Part shown: positions 54,995 to 63,778 of the stretch, piece by piece
Position numbering within the stretch: the stretch's first letter is position 1
How the letters are laid out: the number at the start of each line of letters is the position of its first letter
Assembly (NCBI GenBank): GCA_934457115.1
Contig: CAKSHI010000007.1
Location: 1-64,000 of the forward strand
Length of the DNA: 64,000 bases
From: an uncultured Eubacteriales bacterium
GTDB taxonomy: Bacteria; Bacillota; Clostridia; Oscillospirales; Acutalibacteraceae
Reading direction: 5' to 3'
Program-made: the position numbers and the translations under genes
Notes under the pieces: generated by a model
Database searches by the model: none
Seen by the model: the letters and a program-made list of their open reading frames with translations, nothing else
Told to the model about the DNA's origin: nothing

Positions 54995-56218
54995 TTACTC
55001 TAAAATATATACATTCATAGTTCTTCTTCCAAACTGATAACATTCACTCAAAGTATCATAGAATAAATCTACCAGTGCAGATCCTGATGATAAAGCTCCA
55101 CCTGTATCCGCCGCAACTGCATACCCATAAACATATGAGCCGTCCGGCGAAGCTATATAAAGCTTTGTGCCGTATGGAATGATATTTGGATTAACTGCAA
55201 CTCTTCCTCTTTGAGCAATAGCTCCTGTTGAAGTATGTGACCCCGGAGATGCAGTATATGCTGTCGCAGAGCCGGTTAATACCGAAGTATATGAGATGGA
55301 ATTACCTTTATGGTCTATTAATGTGCCATCTCTATTATCCCTTGAGTATCCGCTTGAAAAAGGCTTTGTTGCCTTTGTTTTAATTCCAATTACTTTTCTT
55401 GCGTCTACAGCCTCTTTTATAGTGGTACTACTTAATTGTTGGGTTTCAACAACATTCCCGTTGACTATCTTTTGTCTGACTGTAACTTCTCTTTCTCCGT
55501 CTGAGCCTTCAGTATATTGGGTATCCCCCTCATAAAGTTCATCCGAGAAAGTTGTTATTGTTCCAAAAGGAACAGTCTCTTTCTTTGTTTCCTCTTTAAA
55601 TTCTATTCTGTCAACTTTTAATGGCATATTTTCGTATATTTGTTGTTCCATATCCAGACTTATTATGTCATTTTCATTTAACTCAATACCTAAATACTCA
55701 ATGGCATCTTTGACAGTACCCTCCGGCACTACAACATTTGCAACCTCGTTTGCGCCGTCAGATAATTTTACATTGTACCTGTGAGTAAGTGATATTTCCA
55801 TCTCCGGACTAAGCTCTGTAAGAGCATCGGGTTCAGAGATATCCTGTTCTCCAACTCTAAATCCGGAATAAGACAAAGCATCCTTAACTGAGCCTTCGTT
55901 GACAACTATGGTCTTTGATATACCCTCAGCCTTGACGTAAACTTTGAATGCACGTTTAATGACTAAGTTTATATCATCGCCTACGTCTTGCCTTTCGACT
56001 ATATCATCAGATTTTAATTTTATTCCTGCCTGCTCGAGAATCGTATTTGTATCGTTATTGATGGTTACGATAGAGAATGATTTATCTCGGTCGCTTATAT
56101 ACACCTTGTGGCTCAACGCCGCAACTGATATTGCGGATGTAAGAGCTATGACTCCCATAATGACAAGAGCAACTAATCTTTTCGCTTGATGATTAATTTT
56201 TTTTGAATCAATTTTCAT
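54995..56218 (-). CDS. YabE-like protein with DUF348 repeats, G5 and 3D domains
   Basis: 407 aa. Signal anchor (~14-35); ubiquitin-like DUF348 repeats at ~45-100, ~100-150 and ~150-205; a G5 domain (~210-285, EETKKETVPFGTITTFSDEL, GEREVTVRQKIVNGNVVETQ); a C-terminal 3D domain (~310-407) with GTKLYI, VAADTGGA and VDLFY, holding the three Asp of the name. The 3D domain is the MltA-like fold of lytic transglycosylases such as Sps/Rpf-like proteins. Probably exported and cell-wall remodelling, perhaps during outgrowth. Driven by a perfect promoter with ~95-nt leader. Confidence 0.93.
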   Translation of the reverse strand: MKIDSKKINHQAKRLVALVIMGVIALTSAISVAALSHKVYISDRDKSFSIVTINNDTNTILEQAGIKLKSDDIVERQDVGDDINLVIKRAFKVYVKAEGISKTIVVNEGSVKDALSYSGFRVGEQDISEPDALTELSPEMEISLTHRYNVKLSDGANEVANVVVPEGTVKDAIEYLGIELNENDIISLDMEQQIYENMPLKVDRIEFKEETKKETVPFGTITTFSDELYEGDTQYTEGSDGEREVTVRQKIVNGNVVETQQLSSTTIKEAVDARKVIGIKTKATKPFSSGYSRDNRDGTLIDHKGNSISYTSVLTGSATAYTASPGSHTSTGAIAQRGRVAVNPNIIPYGTKLYIASPDGSYVYGYAVAADTGGALSSGSALVDLFYDTLSECYQFGRRTMNVYILE

Positions 56219-56319
56219 AAGTTTAAGTTTCTCCTTTGGTCCTTTTATTTAGGCAATTGCTTAATAGTATTTAGGCACGCCTAGTGACGAGGTTTTCAGG
56301 ATCATGTTGCATGCATTTA

Positions 56320-56348
56320 ATTATATTTGCTATTTACGTGAATGTCAA
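56320..56348 (-). promoter_or_regulatory. Consensus sigma-A promoter of the G5/3D gene
   Basis: Minus strand: TTGACA (56343-56348), 17-nt spacer, TATAAT (56320-56325), both exact consensus. The ~95-nt leader contains TAGGCGTGCCTA and GCAATTGC palindromes. Confidence 0.85.
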
Positions 56349-56614
56349 GTGCGTTAATAGTATCAATTTTATTAAAAGTGCACAAATAATAATTTTTTTA
56401 TTTAATTACGGACGCGATTAAAGTGAGTTTTTCCTCAAAAAACCTCATTGTTTTTTTAAAACCGTAAACATTCGCTTATTTTTATATGTGCATATTGCAA
56501 GAATTTAGAGATTACAATTCCATTACACCAGTTACAACTAGATTTCCTCATTTAAATCGTATTATTCCACATTATTGAAAACTTAATAAAATAAACTAAT
56601 TTAGGTTAATTTTA
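56349..56614. other. Intergenic region between recQ and the G5/3D promoter
   Basis: About 265 bp, A+T-rich, no gene seen. A hairpin of TGAG-TTTTT and AAAAA-CTCA type near 56421-56447 could be a weak terminator for recQ. Confidence 0.4.
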
Positions 56615-58141
56615 TTAAAATTTCCCCCTATTGTATTCTATAATTTTGTCTATAAATTTCTGTCCGTACTTTTTAAGCTTCACTTCTCCCACACCGTTGA
56701 TGTCAGAAAAGTCCCTTAAATTTTCAGGCTTGACGGCTGACATTTCCTCCAAGACTGAATCAGAAAAAACTATGTATGCAGGTACACCTTGCAAGTCGGC
56801 AATTTTCTTTCTAAGATTTTTGAGAATATTGAACAAATTCTTATCTATATTTAATTCTTTTTTCCTCTTTATTACTGTATTTTCATATGATAATCCACAC
56901 ATATCTTCAACCGTAACATAATTGCAATTGCTGCAATTATTGCACCTATATCTTGGTTTCTCTCCAAAATAATCAAGTATAAAATGCCTCAAACATCGCT
57001 TTGTTGTAGAATAAAACGTCATCATTTTTAGCTTTTCTTCTTCTTTCTCCTTTAACGATACTTTCTCATCTTCATCTAAATTATCCGCATCGTCTATCCT
57101 TGTTTGTATTAAGAATCTAGCTGTTTGTACGTCAGATTTAGCATAGAGCAATATACAGTCTGCGTTACTGCCATCTCGTCCCGCTCTTCCGGCCTCTTGA
57201 TAGTACTGTTCTATGCTCATAGGCATATTGTAGTTTATCACAAACGATACATTCGATTTGTCTATTCCCATTCCAAAGGCATTCGTCGCAACAATTACCT
57301 TTACGTTGTCAAATATGAAATCATCTTGATTTTTATTCCTTTCTTCATCGCTCAACCCTGCATGGTACCTTTGGGCATTTATACCCTTTACCTTTAGTGC
57401 TTTTGTGACTTCATCAACCTGCTTCCTCGTTGAACAATATATAATTCCGCTTTTATCCTTATTTTTGTTCAAATATCTAAATACAAATGCCATCTTATCT
57501 ATAGGTTTAAACACTGAAAAGAATAAATTCTTCCTATCAAACCCGGTTGTAATTGAAAATGGATTGTCAAGGTTTAATCTTTCTATTATATCTTCCTTTA
57601 CTTGCTGTGTCGCAGTTGCAGTGAAGGCCGCCAATACCGGTCTATTATTAAGCTTTTCTAAAAATTGAGGTATTTTTAAATAGCTTGTTCTAAAATCATG
57701 ACCCCATTGCGATATACAATGTGCCTCATCAACAGCTATGAAGTCTATTCTAACTTCCTTGGTAAATTCTAAAAAAGAACGTAGGTTAAGACGTTCAGGC
57801 GCTACATATATAATCTTATACATACCTTGTTTAGCGTTGGCTATAGCCTTTGCCTGTTGTCTCTCATTTAAAGAGCTATTTAAATACGCCGCACGAATCC
57901 CCATCTGGTTTAAATCCGCTACTTGATCTTTCATAAGCGATATAAGAGGTGAAATTACAAGCGTTATCCCTTCAAACGCAATGGCGGGTATTTGATAACA
58001 TAAAGATTTTCCCGAACCCGTTGGCATAATGGCAACGCAATCATTATGATTCAAAATGTTCTCTATTACCTCTTCCTGCCCTTTTCTAAAGCAATCATAA
58101 CCATAAAATGTCTTTAATATCTCTTTTGCCTTATCCTGCAT
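56615..58141 (-). CDS. recQ: RecQ-family DNA helicase, short form
   Basis: 508 aa. Superfamily 2 helicase: Q-motif FRKGQEEVI, Walker A MPTGSGKSLCYQ, DEAH in VDEAHCISQWGHDFR, motif VI QEAGRAGRDG. A zinc site with Cys in CLRHFILDYFG...CNNCSNC (~375-400) follows. Then the chain passes almost directly to a C-terminal HRDC domain (~425-505): the RQC winged helix of full-length RecQ is missing. That makes it more like RecS/short RecQ proteins than E. coli RecQ (~610 aa). It unwinds recombination intermediates. Confidence 0.92.
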   Translation of the reverse strand: MQDKAKEILKTFYGYDCFRKGQEEVIENILNHNDCVAIMPTGSGKSLCYQIPAIAFEGITLVISPLISLMKDQVADLNQMGIRAAYLNSSLNERQQAKAIANAKQGMYKIIYVAPERLNLRSFLEFTKEVRIDFIAVDEAHCISQWGHDFRTSYLKIPQFLEKLNNRPVLAAFTATATQQVKEDIIERLNLDNPFSITTGFDRKNLFFSVFKPIDKMAFVFRYLNKNKDKSGIIYCSTRKQVDEVTKALKVKGINAQRYHAGLSDEERNKNQDDFIFDNVKVIVATNAFGMGIDKSNVSFVINYNMPMSIEQYYQEAGRAGRDGSNADCILLYAKSDVQTARFLIQTRIDDADNLDEDEKVSLKEKEEEKLKMMTFYSTTKRCLRHFILDYFGEKPRYRCNNCSNCNYVTVEDMCGLSYENTVIKRKKELNIDKNLFNILKNLRKKIADLQGVPAYIVFSDSVLEEMSAVKPENLRDFSDINGVGEVKLKKYGQKFIDKIIEYNRGKF

Positions 58142-58246
58142 TTTTCCATCCCCCTAATTCAACAATGATTATATCATATAAAGTAGAATAAATCATGTAT
58201 TGTTAACTAAAAATTTCTTAATAAAAATATTACTTTAAAATTTGAT

Positions 58247-58275
58247 TTGATTTAATCTTATTTTTAGTGTATTAT
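58247..58275 (+). promoter_or_regulatory. Promoter of the 257-aa hypothetical gene
   Basis: TTGATT (58247-58252), 17-nt spacer, TATTAT (58270-58275), 40 nt before the TTG start. Confidence 0.6.
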
Positions 58276-58314
58276 AGTATAAGTAGTATCCAAAATGTTT
58301 AGGAGTGATTATTA

Positions 58315-59088
58315 TTGGATAAAATATTTAAATTGGTTTCAGACCGCGTTGAAGAAGCGCTTAATAATAAAGGCTTTAAAAAGAATAATCAAGAGGAAAA
58401 ATATCAAACTTTATTTATAGGCGAGGATCTAGCTTACTTACTCAAGTTCAATGAGCAAAATAAGCAGTTTGAACTAAAAAGCTGCAGTGTTTCAGACTGC
58501 AAACCTAACAATCAATGGAAAAATATTGCGTCATGGTTGTTTGACCCTGAAGAAGGAACTAAAAAAGATGCAGAATATATTGCCGCAGATTTTTGTGAAA
58601 CATTAATAGGACCTACAAAAGCTCCTGTTCAAGTCGCAAAAAAGAAAAAAGACAACGATAATAAAGTCGACATTATCTTCTTTATGAATAGACTTGCTAA
58701 CATTTTACCGGGTCTTAAAGAAGAAATAGACGAGGAAAAGCAATCCTACGAAACTTTTAGGATGGTAACGTTCACGGAAAATAATGTCATGCCTAAAATA
58801 AATATGTTCTTACTTCAAAACAACAACTCTAAACAATTCAAGAAGTTTTGCAATGTCCTAAGTGACGCTTATAATGTAGGTGATCTCGATGTAAGGTCAA
58901 CCGTGACCTTCTTGATATTAAACAATATTAAAGATGAAAATCAAATCAAAAAGTTAAAAGAAGAACTTAGCGATGAATTAAATAAGGCTTGGCAAGCCTC
59001 CTATTCAATCAAAGATAAAAAAGTAAAACCTGAAAAAGTAAAGAAAAATAAAAAGGGCTTTATTGCAAGTACACTTGCAAATCAATAA
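58315..59088 (+). CDS. Hypothetical soluble protein
   Basis: 257 aa from a TTG with AGGAGTGAT upstream. No family recognised. N-terminal ~100 residues form an alpha/beta-like stretch (LVSDRVEEALNNKGFKK, LAYLLKFNEQNKQFELKSC); a Lys-rich linker is at ~115-125; ~125-225 is helical (FFMNRLANILPGLKEEIDEE, FCNVLSDAYNVGDLDVRSTV); the tail is Lys-rich (KKVKPEKVKKNKKGF). No membrane segment. Cytoplasmic; perhaps nucleic-acid contact through the basic tail. It precedes the STAS gene by 46 nt and may be cotranscribed. Confidence 0.75.
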   Translation: MDKIFKLVSDRVEEALNNKGFKKNNQEEKYQTLFIGEDLAYLLKFNEQNKQFELKSCSVSDCKPNNQWKNIASWLFDPEEGTKKDAEYIAADFCETLIGPTKAPVQVAKKKKDNDNKVDIIFFMNRLANILPGLKEEIDEEKQSYETFRMVTFTENNVMPKINMFLLQNNNSKQFKKFCNVLSDAYNVGDLDVRSTVTFLILNNIKDENQIKKLKEELSDELNKAWQASYSIKDKKVKPEKVKKNKKGFIASTLANQ

Positions 59089-59134
59089 TAGATACCAAAG
59101 TACAAGATATATTTGAAAGGGGGAACAAATTCCT

Positions 59135-59455
59135 ATGAAAATTACTTCTAATGTAGAAAATGACGTAATTAACATTAATCTTGAAGGCAGATTGGATACA
59201 ACTACCTCTCCTGAACTTCAAAGTGAATTAGACAAATTACTTACCAAAACTAAATTTAATCTTATTTTAGACTTTAAGGATTTATCATACGTAAGCAGTG
59301 CCGGTTTGAGAGTCCTTCTTTCTGCCCAAAAGAAAGCAAATGATTTAGTTGGAAATGTTGTCATTAGAAATGTCAGCGACTCCATTATGGAAGTCTTTGA
59401 GATGACCGGATTTTCAGACTTCTTAAATATCGAACCGATTGCACAATCAAAATAA
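59135..59455 (+). CDS. STAS-domain anti-sigma factor antagonist
   Basis: 106 aa, a lone STAS domain like SpoIIAA/RsbV: VININLEGRLDTTTSPELQ, and the conserved phosphorylation site YVSSAGLRVLL (Ser near 55), then VFEMTGFSDFL at the end. Such proteins bind an anti-sigma kinase until phosphorylated. No anti-sigma kinase or sigma gene is next to it, so the partner is encoded elsewhere. AAAGGGGG precedes the ATG. Confidence 0.93.
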   Translation: MKITSNVENDVININLEGRLDTTTSPELQSELDKLLTKTKFNLILDFKDLSYVSSAGLRVLLSAQKKANDLVGNVVIRNVSDSIMEVFEMTGFSDFLNIEPIAQSK

Positions 59456-59476
59456 TTCCTATAATTCAAAATAAAA

Positions 59477-59513
59477 AACAAGTGTTAGCATTAAAGCTTT
59501 CACTTGTTTTTTT
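59477..59513. terminator. Terminator between the STAS and cinA genes
   Basis: AACAAGTGttAGC and GCTttCACTTGTT stem, followed by seven T on the plus strand; convergent genes flank it. Confidence 0.85.
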
Positions 59514-59548
59514 ATTTTTATAATATTGCGATATAAGTCAAGGCCACA

Positions 59549-60322
59549 TTAGTTTACATCTTCAATTTCGTATATATACTCGCCTAATGTCTTGTTTATC
59601 TCATCAATTATAGGCTGCATGAGCTTTTGTGCATCCTGCTTATTCTTAGCTGATGCCGTAACTCTAAATGTAAGGCCTTCTTCTTTGGCATATGGCGCAA
59701 CAGTAGGATTTTCTAAATCCAATAAATCTGCAATCATGTCAGCTGCGTGAGCCTCTCCTATTCCCTTTAGTTTAATATTAGTAGAAATAATAGTCTTATT
59801 GGAAATCTTGCTTAAATGCTCCTTTTTTGCCATATTAAATACACATTCCATCTCTTTTGGTGGACCCGGGAGAAGAACGGCTATCTTGTTATTTTCTTCT
59901 ATTATAACCCCCGGAGCTGTACCAACCGTGTTTTGAATAACTATAGAGTCCCTTGGTACATACGCTTGTTTTTTATTGCTTTCACTTATTTTATAATTAT
60001 CAAAACGTTTTTCAAAGTAATCTTTTATATTATCGTATGCCTCACTATTAAATTCAAGTTCCCTTTTAAAGTATCGAGCTACTATCTCCTTGGTTAGATC
60101 ATCCTTGGTCGGCCCTAATCCACCGGTCGTTATAATCATATCGCATCTCTTAAAGGCTATATCAAGTATTTCAGTAAGCCTTTGCCTATTGTCACCAACT
60201 ACTGTTTGATAATGCACATCTATGCCCAATAAAGCAAGTTCCTTCGATAAAAATTGGGCGTTTGTATTTACTATGTCGCCCAAAAGCAGTTCGCTTCCAA
60301 CGCAAATAATTTCAGCGTTCAT
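59549..60322 (-). CDS. CinA N-terminal (MoCF-binding-like) domain protein
   Basis: 257 aa. COG1058-type domain: AEIICVGSELLLGDIVNTNAQ, DMIITTGGLGPTKDDLTKE and VLLPGPPKEM. Full-length CinA (~410 aa) has a second, C-terminal nicotinamide-nucleotide deamidase domain; here the chain stops soon after GEYIYEIED, where that domain would begin, and the next 90 bp hold only a terminator. The N-terminal domain alone is known as an ADP-ribose-type pyrophosphatase in some bacteria. Named only by domain. Confidence 0.9.
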   Translation of the reverse strand: MNAEIICVGSELLLGDIVNTNAQFLSKELALLGIDVHYQTVVGDNRQRLTEILDIAFKRCDMIITTGGLGPTKDDLTKEIVARYFKRELEFNSEAYDNIKDYFEKRFDNYKISESNKKQAYVPRDSIVIQNTVGTAPGVIIEENNKIAVLLPGPPKEMECVFNMAKKEHLSKISNKTIISTNIKLKGIGEAHAADMIADLLDLENPTVAPYAKEEGLTFRVTASAKNKQDAQKLMQPIIDEINKTLGEYIYEIEDVN

Positions 60323-60366
60323 TTTTTAATACCCCCTTTACCTTTATTTATATATTAATTGATTAT

Positions 60367-61362
60367 CTAAACGATGTAAAGAATTTTAGATTCACTAAAC
60401 CTTTTTTCTATTTCGTTCCTTAAAAATACTTCTCCTTCTTCTCTTAACTCCTTTTTATAGGCGTACTTTCCTCTTCCCCTTGCAGTCATTAAATCCTTAC
60501 TATATAAATCCTCTATATGTGGAAAGGCATCATGATTTATAGCTCTATGGATAAAACTATACGTCATAAATATAACCTCTATAAACATCTCATCCTTTGC
60601 CTTAGATGAGAGTTTGTCATTCAATATATCTAAAAGTTCAACATATAGTTCCTTCCAATTATCCACCATTATGACAGGAGCTATTAAAAGACCTATCTTA
60701 TACCCCGCATCACAAAGTTTATTAACAGCCTTTATCCTATTTAACAAAGATGATGTACCTATTTCTATATTAGATATTATCTCTTGAGGGTTTACACTCA
60801 TTCTTATTATAGTCTTACCCTTATGGTTTAAGTTAAGAAGTGGGTCAACCATTGAAAATTTCGTTGGAAACGTGATAAAGCCTCTGCCGCTTTCAGCAAA
60901 ACTTTCTATAGTCCACGGGAGATTGGAGGTTATGGTATTTTCTAATATCAAGTCACTGTTGCTCCCTATTTCAAATATAGATGGACTAATGGTTTTAAAT
61001 GATTTTTTTATTAATCTAAACATCATTTCTTCTCTATTTACAAATACCCTAAGGTATGAACATTTATTATAGTTACAAACTAAGTAACAATAAAGACACA
61101 TTGCCCCGCAGCCTGATGATGTAAATGGTACAAGATAATCCGAGCTCTTATGATTTGGAGTATATTTATGAGTTTTCCTTGTACCTATAATAAGATAAGT
61201 TTTTAATGTTCTAAAATCCTTATTCGAGCTTTTTCTTAGGCTCTCAATGTTATTATGATTATCAATAGGGATTTTTTCAATACCATTATATTTATTTAAA
61301 AGATACTTTCCTAAGTAATAATCTTCTATATTTGGTTCATAATAAATTTTACTTATCTTCAT
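60367..61362 (-). CDS. Spore photoproduct lyase family radical SAM protein
   Basis: 331 aa from the ATG at 61362, with AAAGGAG 8 nt upstream. Radical SAM cluster CGAMCLYC (C85, C89, C92, the CxxxCxxC motif), preceded by YLVPFTSSG, followed by RVFVN and the C-terminal KRF....ILY end typical of SplB. Spore photoproduct lyase repairs 5-thyminyl-5,6-dihydrothymine in germinating spores. The segment that in B. subtilis SplB reads FEA.C.SD, with the H-donor Cys141, is FEIGSNSD here, a Ser; other Cys (96, 101) lie nearby. So it may be a clostridial SPL variant or an SPL-like enzyme with another substrate. Confidence 0.82.
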   Translation of the reverse strand: MKISKIYYEPNIEDYYLGKYLLNKYNGIEKIPIDNHNNIESLRKSSNKDFRTLKTYLIIGTRKTHKYTPNHKSSDYLVPFTSSGCGAMCLYCYLVCNYNKCSYLRVFVNREEMMFRLIKKSFKTISPSIFEIGSNSDLILENTITSNLPWTIESFAESGRGFITFPTKFSMVDPLLNLNHKGKTIIRMSVNPQEIISNIEIGTSSLLNRIKAVNKLCDAGYKIGLLIAPVIMVDNWKELYVELLDILNDKLSSKAKDEMFIEVIFMTYSFIHRAINHDAFPHIEDLYSKDLMTARGRGKYAYKKELREEGEVFLRNEIEKRFSESKILYIV

Positions 61363-61479
61363 ATTTTCAACTCCTTTAAGCATATTATTTACAATAATCA
61401 TAACCTTTATTTATTGTTGTGATAATAACATAAATTACAAGTCAAATTATAATATTAAATTTTAAAGGGTGGTTTATAT

Positions 61480-61575
61480 ATGCTAATGTTCTTTTTAGGT
61501 TCCGTAGCAGGATGTATGATGGGTGTAATACTAATGTGCTTTTTCTATGTTTCATCAAGCTGCGATAAAAATTAA
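61480..61575 (+). CDS. 31-aa single-helix membrane protein, DUF3789-like
   Basis: ATG at 61480 with AAAGGGTGG upstream; 31 codons to TAA. One membrane helix (LMFFLGSVAGCMMGVILMCF) and a short Ser/Cys/Asp/Lys tail, like the small DUF3789 proteins often found in Clostridia and their mobile elements. A strong terminator follows. Function unknown. Confidence 0.7.
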   Translation: MLMFFLGSVAGCMMGVILMCFFYVSSSCDKN

Positions 61576-61592
61576 TTTAAATTTGAAAAGTG

Positions 61593-61643
61593 TATCCTCA
61601 AAAATTCAAGCTTTGCCTTGGTTTTTGAGGATATATCTTTTTA
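61593..61643 (+). terminator. Terminator after the 31-aa gene
   Basis: A perfect 12-bp stem (TATCCTCAAAAA / TTTTTGAGGATA) with inner CAAG/CTTG pairing, then TATCTTTTT. Confidence 0.85.
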
Positions 61644-61689
61644 TAATCTAACAAAATTATTAGGTATTATATGACGACAAGACTTTTTA

Positions 61690-61698
61690 TGTTATAAT
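61690..61698 (+). promoter_or_regulatory. Extended -10 promoter of dnaD-dnaI
   Basis: TGTTATAAT, an extended -10, 23 nt before the start codon; no good -35. TAGAGGTG is the ribosome binding site. Confidence 0.5.
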
Positions 61699-61720
61699 TA
61701 TAATAGAGGTGTAGTTAATT

Positions 61721-62743
61721 ATGAGTTTTTCAATTAATTTAGGTGACTGGAACTCAGTTTTTGCCGTACCAACAAGCGTTGTGGACAAGCATATAAAACT
61801 TGCCGGCGCCGCTCAACTTAAAGTACTACTATGGGTGCTTAGAAATGCAGGAACTGATTTTACAATAGATGATATGTCGAAAGCTCTTTCTATGCATCCT
61901 ATGGATGCGAAAGACGCAATGCAGTATTGGATAGAGACAGGGTTAATATCTAAAAAAGATGATGCATTCTATCCAAGCAAGATAGAAAATAAAGAACAAC
62001 ATCAAAATGAACCTAATAGCACTCAAACTAATAAAGAGGCAGAAAAAAAGGAAGCTATAAAGCCTCCTGCAGTCATAAGACCGCTAAAACCTGACCCTGC
62101 CTTTGTTTCAAAAAGAATTTCTGAAAATTCTGACCTTGCTTCACTAATGCAAGAGGCCCAAATTATACTTGGTCGACCAATTTCAAACGGTGATTGCTCG
62201 AGTCTTATAATGATACACGATTATTATGGTTTACCCGTGGATGTAATAGTTATGCTTTTGCAATATGCTTGTGGGATACAAAAGCCAAACATGAGATATA
62301 TAGAAAAAGTGGCCGCATCTTGGGCCAGTGAAGAAATTGATAATCTGCAAAAAGCAGAAAATAAGCTTATTGAACTAGACAAGACAAACAGGGCATGGAG
62401 AAAAATTGAGAAAATTATGGGTCTTGACCATCGTTCCCCAACATCCAAAGAAACTGAAATGGTTAAACGTTGGGTATATGACTGGAACTATCAAGAGGAC
62501 ATGATAAGAGAAGCATATGAACGTTGCGTTAATGCTAAAGGTAAATATATAGCTTCCTATATAGACAGCATTATCAAACGATGGCACAACCTAAAAATCA
62601 CTACCATATCCCAAGCCATGGAGGAAAATAAAAAGCAAGGTCCTCAAAGCAATAGACAAAACAACACAAAATCAAGACCTACGTCATATAACATTGATGA
62701 ATACGAAAAAAGCAGTATATTTGACGATATACCAAGTGAATAA
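61721..62743 (+). CDS. DnaD-domain replication initiation protein
   Basis: 340 aa. An N-terminal winged-helix DDBH1-like part (~20-90: DKHIKLAGAAQLKVLLWVLRN) and two DnaD/DDBH2 helical domains (~130-205 and ~215-285, the second with YDWNYQEDMIREAYERCV and YIASYIDSIIKRW). Clostridial DnaD/DnaB-like proteins help load the helicase onto DnaA-opened origin DNA. The linker (~85-120) and tail (~290-340) are polar and disordered. Followed after 17 nt by dnaI. Confidence 0.92.
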   Translation: MSFSINLGDWNSVFAVPTSVVDKHIKLAGAAQLKVLLWVLRNAGTDFTIDDMSKALSMHPMDAKDAMQYWIETGLISKKDDAFYPSKIENKEQHQNEPNSTQTNKEAEKKEAIKPPAVIRPLKPDPAFVSKRISENSDLASLMQEAQIILGRPISNGDCSSLIMIHDYYGLPVDVIVMLLQYACGIQKPNMRYIEKVAASWASEEIDNLQKAENKLIELDKTNRAWRKIEKIMGLDHRSPTSKETEMVKRWVYDWNYQEDMIREAYERCVNAKGKYIASYIDSIIKRWHNLKITTISQAMEENKKQGPQSNRQNNTKSRPTSYNIDEYEKSSIFDDIPSE

Positions 62744-62760
62744 TAAAAAAGGGGAATATT

Positions 62761-63762
62761 ATGGGTTATAGTAAAGATATATATGAGGCTGCAAATAGGA
62801 AATTGTCACTTATCCGCCAGGAAAACGAGGCTAAATCCGAACAAAAAAGAGAAATATTTTTTATGAAGTATCCAAGAGCCAGAGAAATTGAAAATCTTCT
62901 ATCCTCTACGGCCATAAAGGTTGCTAAGTCCGTATTAAGAGGTGCCAATACAAAAGAGCAACTAACATACTTAAAAGAACAAAATTTAAAACTACAGGAT
63001 GAACTGCATCAAATATTAAAAAGTCAAGGTTTAAGCGACGATTACCTTGATATTAAATATAATTGCGAAAAATGCAAGGATAAGGGCTATATAGACGGTA
63101 AAATGTGCACATGCTTTAAAAAGCTCCTAAAACAAGAAGCCTACAACAAAGTAAACAGTCTTTCTCCACTATCCCTTTCCACATTCGATACATTCTCTTT
63201 AGAGTACTACCCTGATACCCCAATAAAAGAGGGCTATCCATCCTCTTATAAAAGAATGTGTGATATATTTAACTACGTAAAGAGATATGCAGAAAATTTT
63301 GACAAAAACTCAAAAAGTCTTCTCTTGCAAGGTGCTACGGGACTTGGCAAAACGCACCTTTCTCTTGCAATAGCCAACGAAGTCCTAAACAAAGGATATG
63401 GAGTCATATATGGGTCAGTCCCAAATATTCTCTCAAAACTCGAAAAAGAACGTTTTAGATATAATAAGTCATTTGAACAAGATGAAACAGAACAATACTT
63501 AAACGAGTGTGACCTATTAATCTTAGATGACCTAGGGACGGAATTTTCAACTAATTTTTCTAATTCAATGATATATAACATAGTAAACACTAGAATTATG
63601 TATTCAAAACCCACTATAATAAGTACAAATCTTTCTATGAAAGAGCTTGAAAAGGCCTATACTGAACGGCTTGTATCAAGATTTATGGGCAATAATATTC
63701 GTTTAGTATTTTTAGGCAAGGATATACGTCAACAAAAAATATTAAAAAAGCGACACTCATAA
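62761..63762 (+). CDS. dnaI: Helicase loader DnaI/DnaC-like AAA+ ATPase
   Basis: 333 aa. A helical and zinc-binding N-terminal part (~1-125, with CEKC and CTC-type Cys in YNCEKCKDKGYIDGKMCTC), then AAA+: Walker A GATGLGKTHLSLAIA, Walker B LLILDDLGTEF, sensor STNLSMKEL and Arg finger region RLVSRFMG. It loads the replicative helicase. IstB-type transposition helpers share the AAA+ part, but the zinc domain and the dnaD neighbour argue for DnaI. AAAAGGGG precedes the ATG. Confidence 0.95.
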   Translation: MGYSKDIYEAANRKLSLIRQENEAKSEQKREIFFMKYPRAREIENLLSSTAIKVAKSVLRGANTKEQLTYLKEQNLKLQDELHQILKSQGLSDDYLDIKYNCEKCKDKGYIDGKMCTCFKKLLKQEAYNKVNSLSPLSLSTFDTFSLEYYPDTPIKEGYPSSYKRMCDIFNYVKRYAENFDKNSKSLLLQGATGLGKTHLSLAIANEVLNKGYGVIYGSVPNILSKLEKERFRYNKSFEQDETEQYLNECDLLILDDLGTEFSTNFSNSMIYNIVNTRIMYSKPTIISTNLSMKELEKAYTERLVSRFMGNNIRLVFLGKDIRQQKILKKRHS

Positions 63763-63778
63763 AGTGTCGCCTTTTTTT
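63750..63778. terminator. Bidirectional terminator after dnaI
   Basis: GCGACACT and AGTGTCGC with T7 on the plus strand and T6 on the minus strand. It overlaps the last codons of dnaI and the stop of the convergent gene. Confidence 0.85.

Noticed and set aside
56219..56348. Cyclic di-AMP (ydaO-type) riboswitch, common before wall-hydrolase genes
   Set aside because: The perfect promoter leaves a leader of only about 95 nt, too short for the class, and the conserved cores were not seen.
62761..63762. IstB transposition helper
   Set aside because: The AAA+ domain alone would fit, but the N-terminal zinc-binding part and the adjacent DnaD-domain gene fit the helicase loader DnaI better, and no IstA is present.
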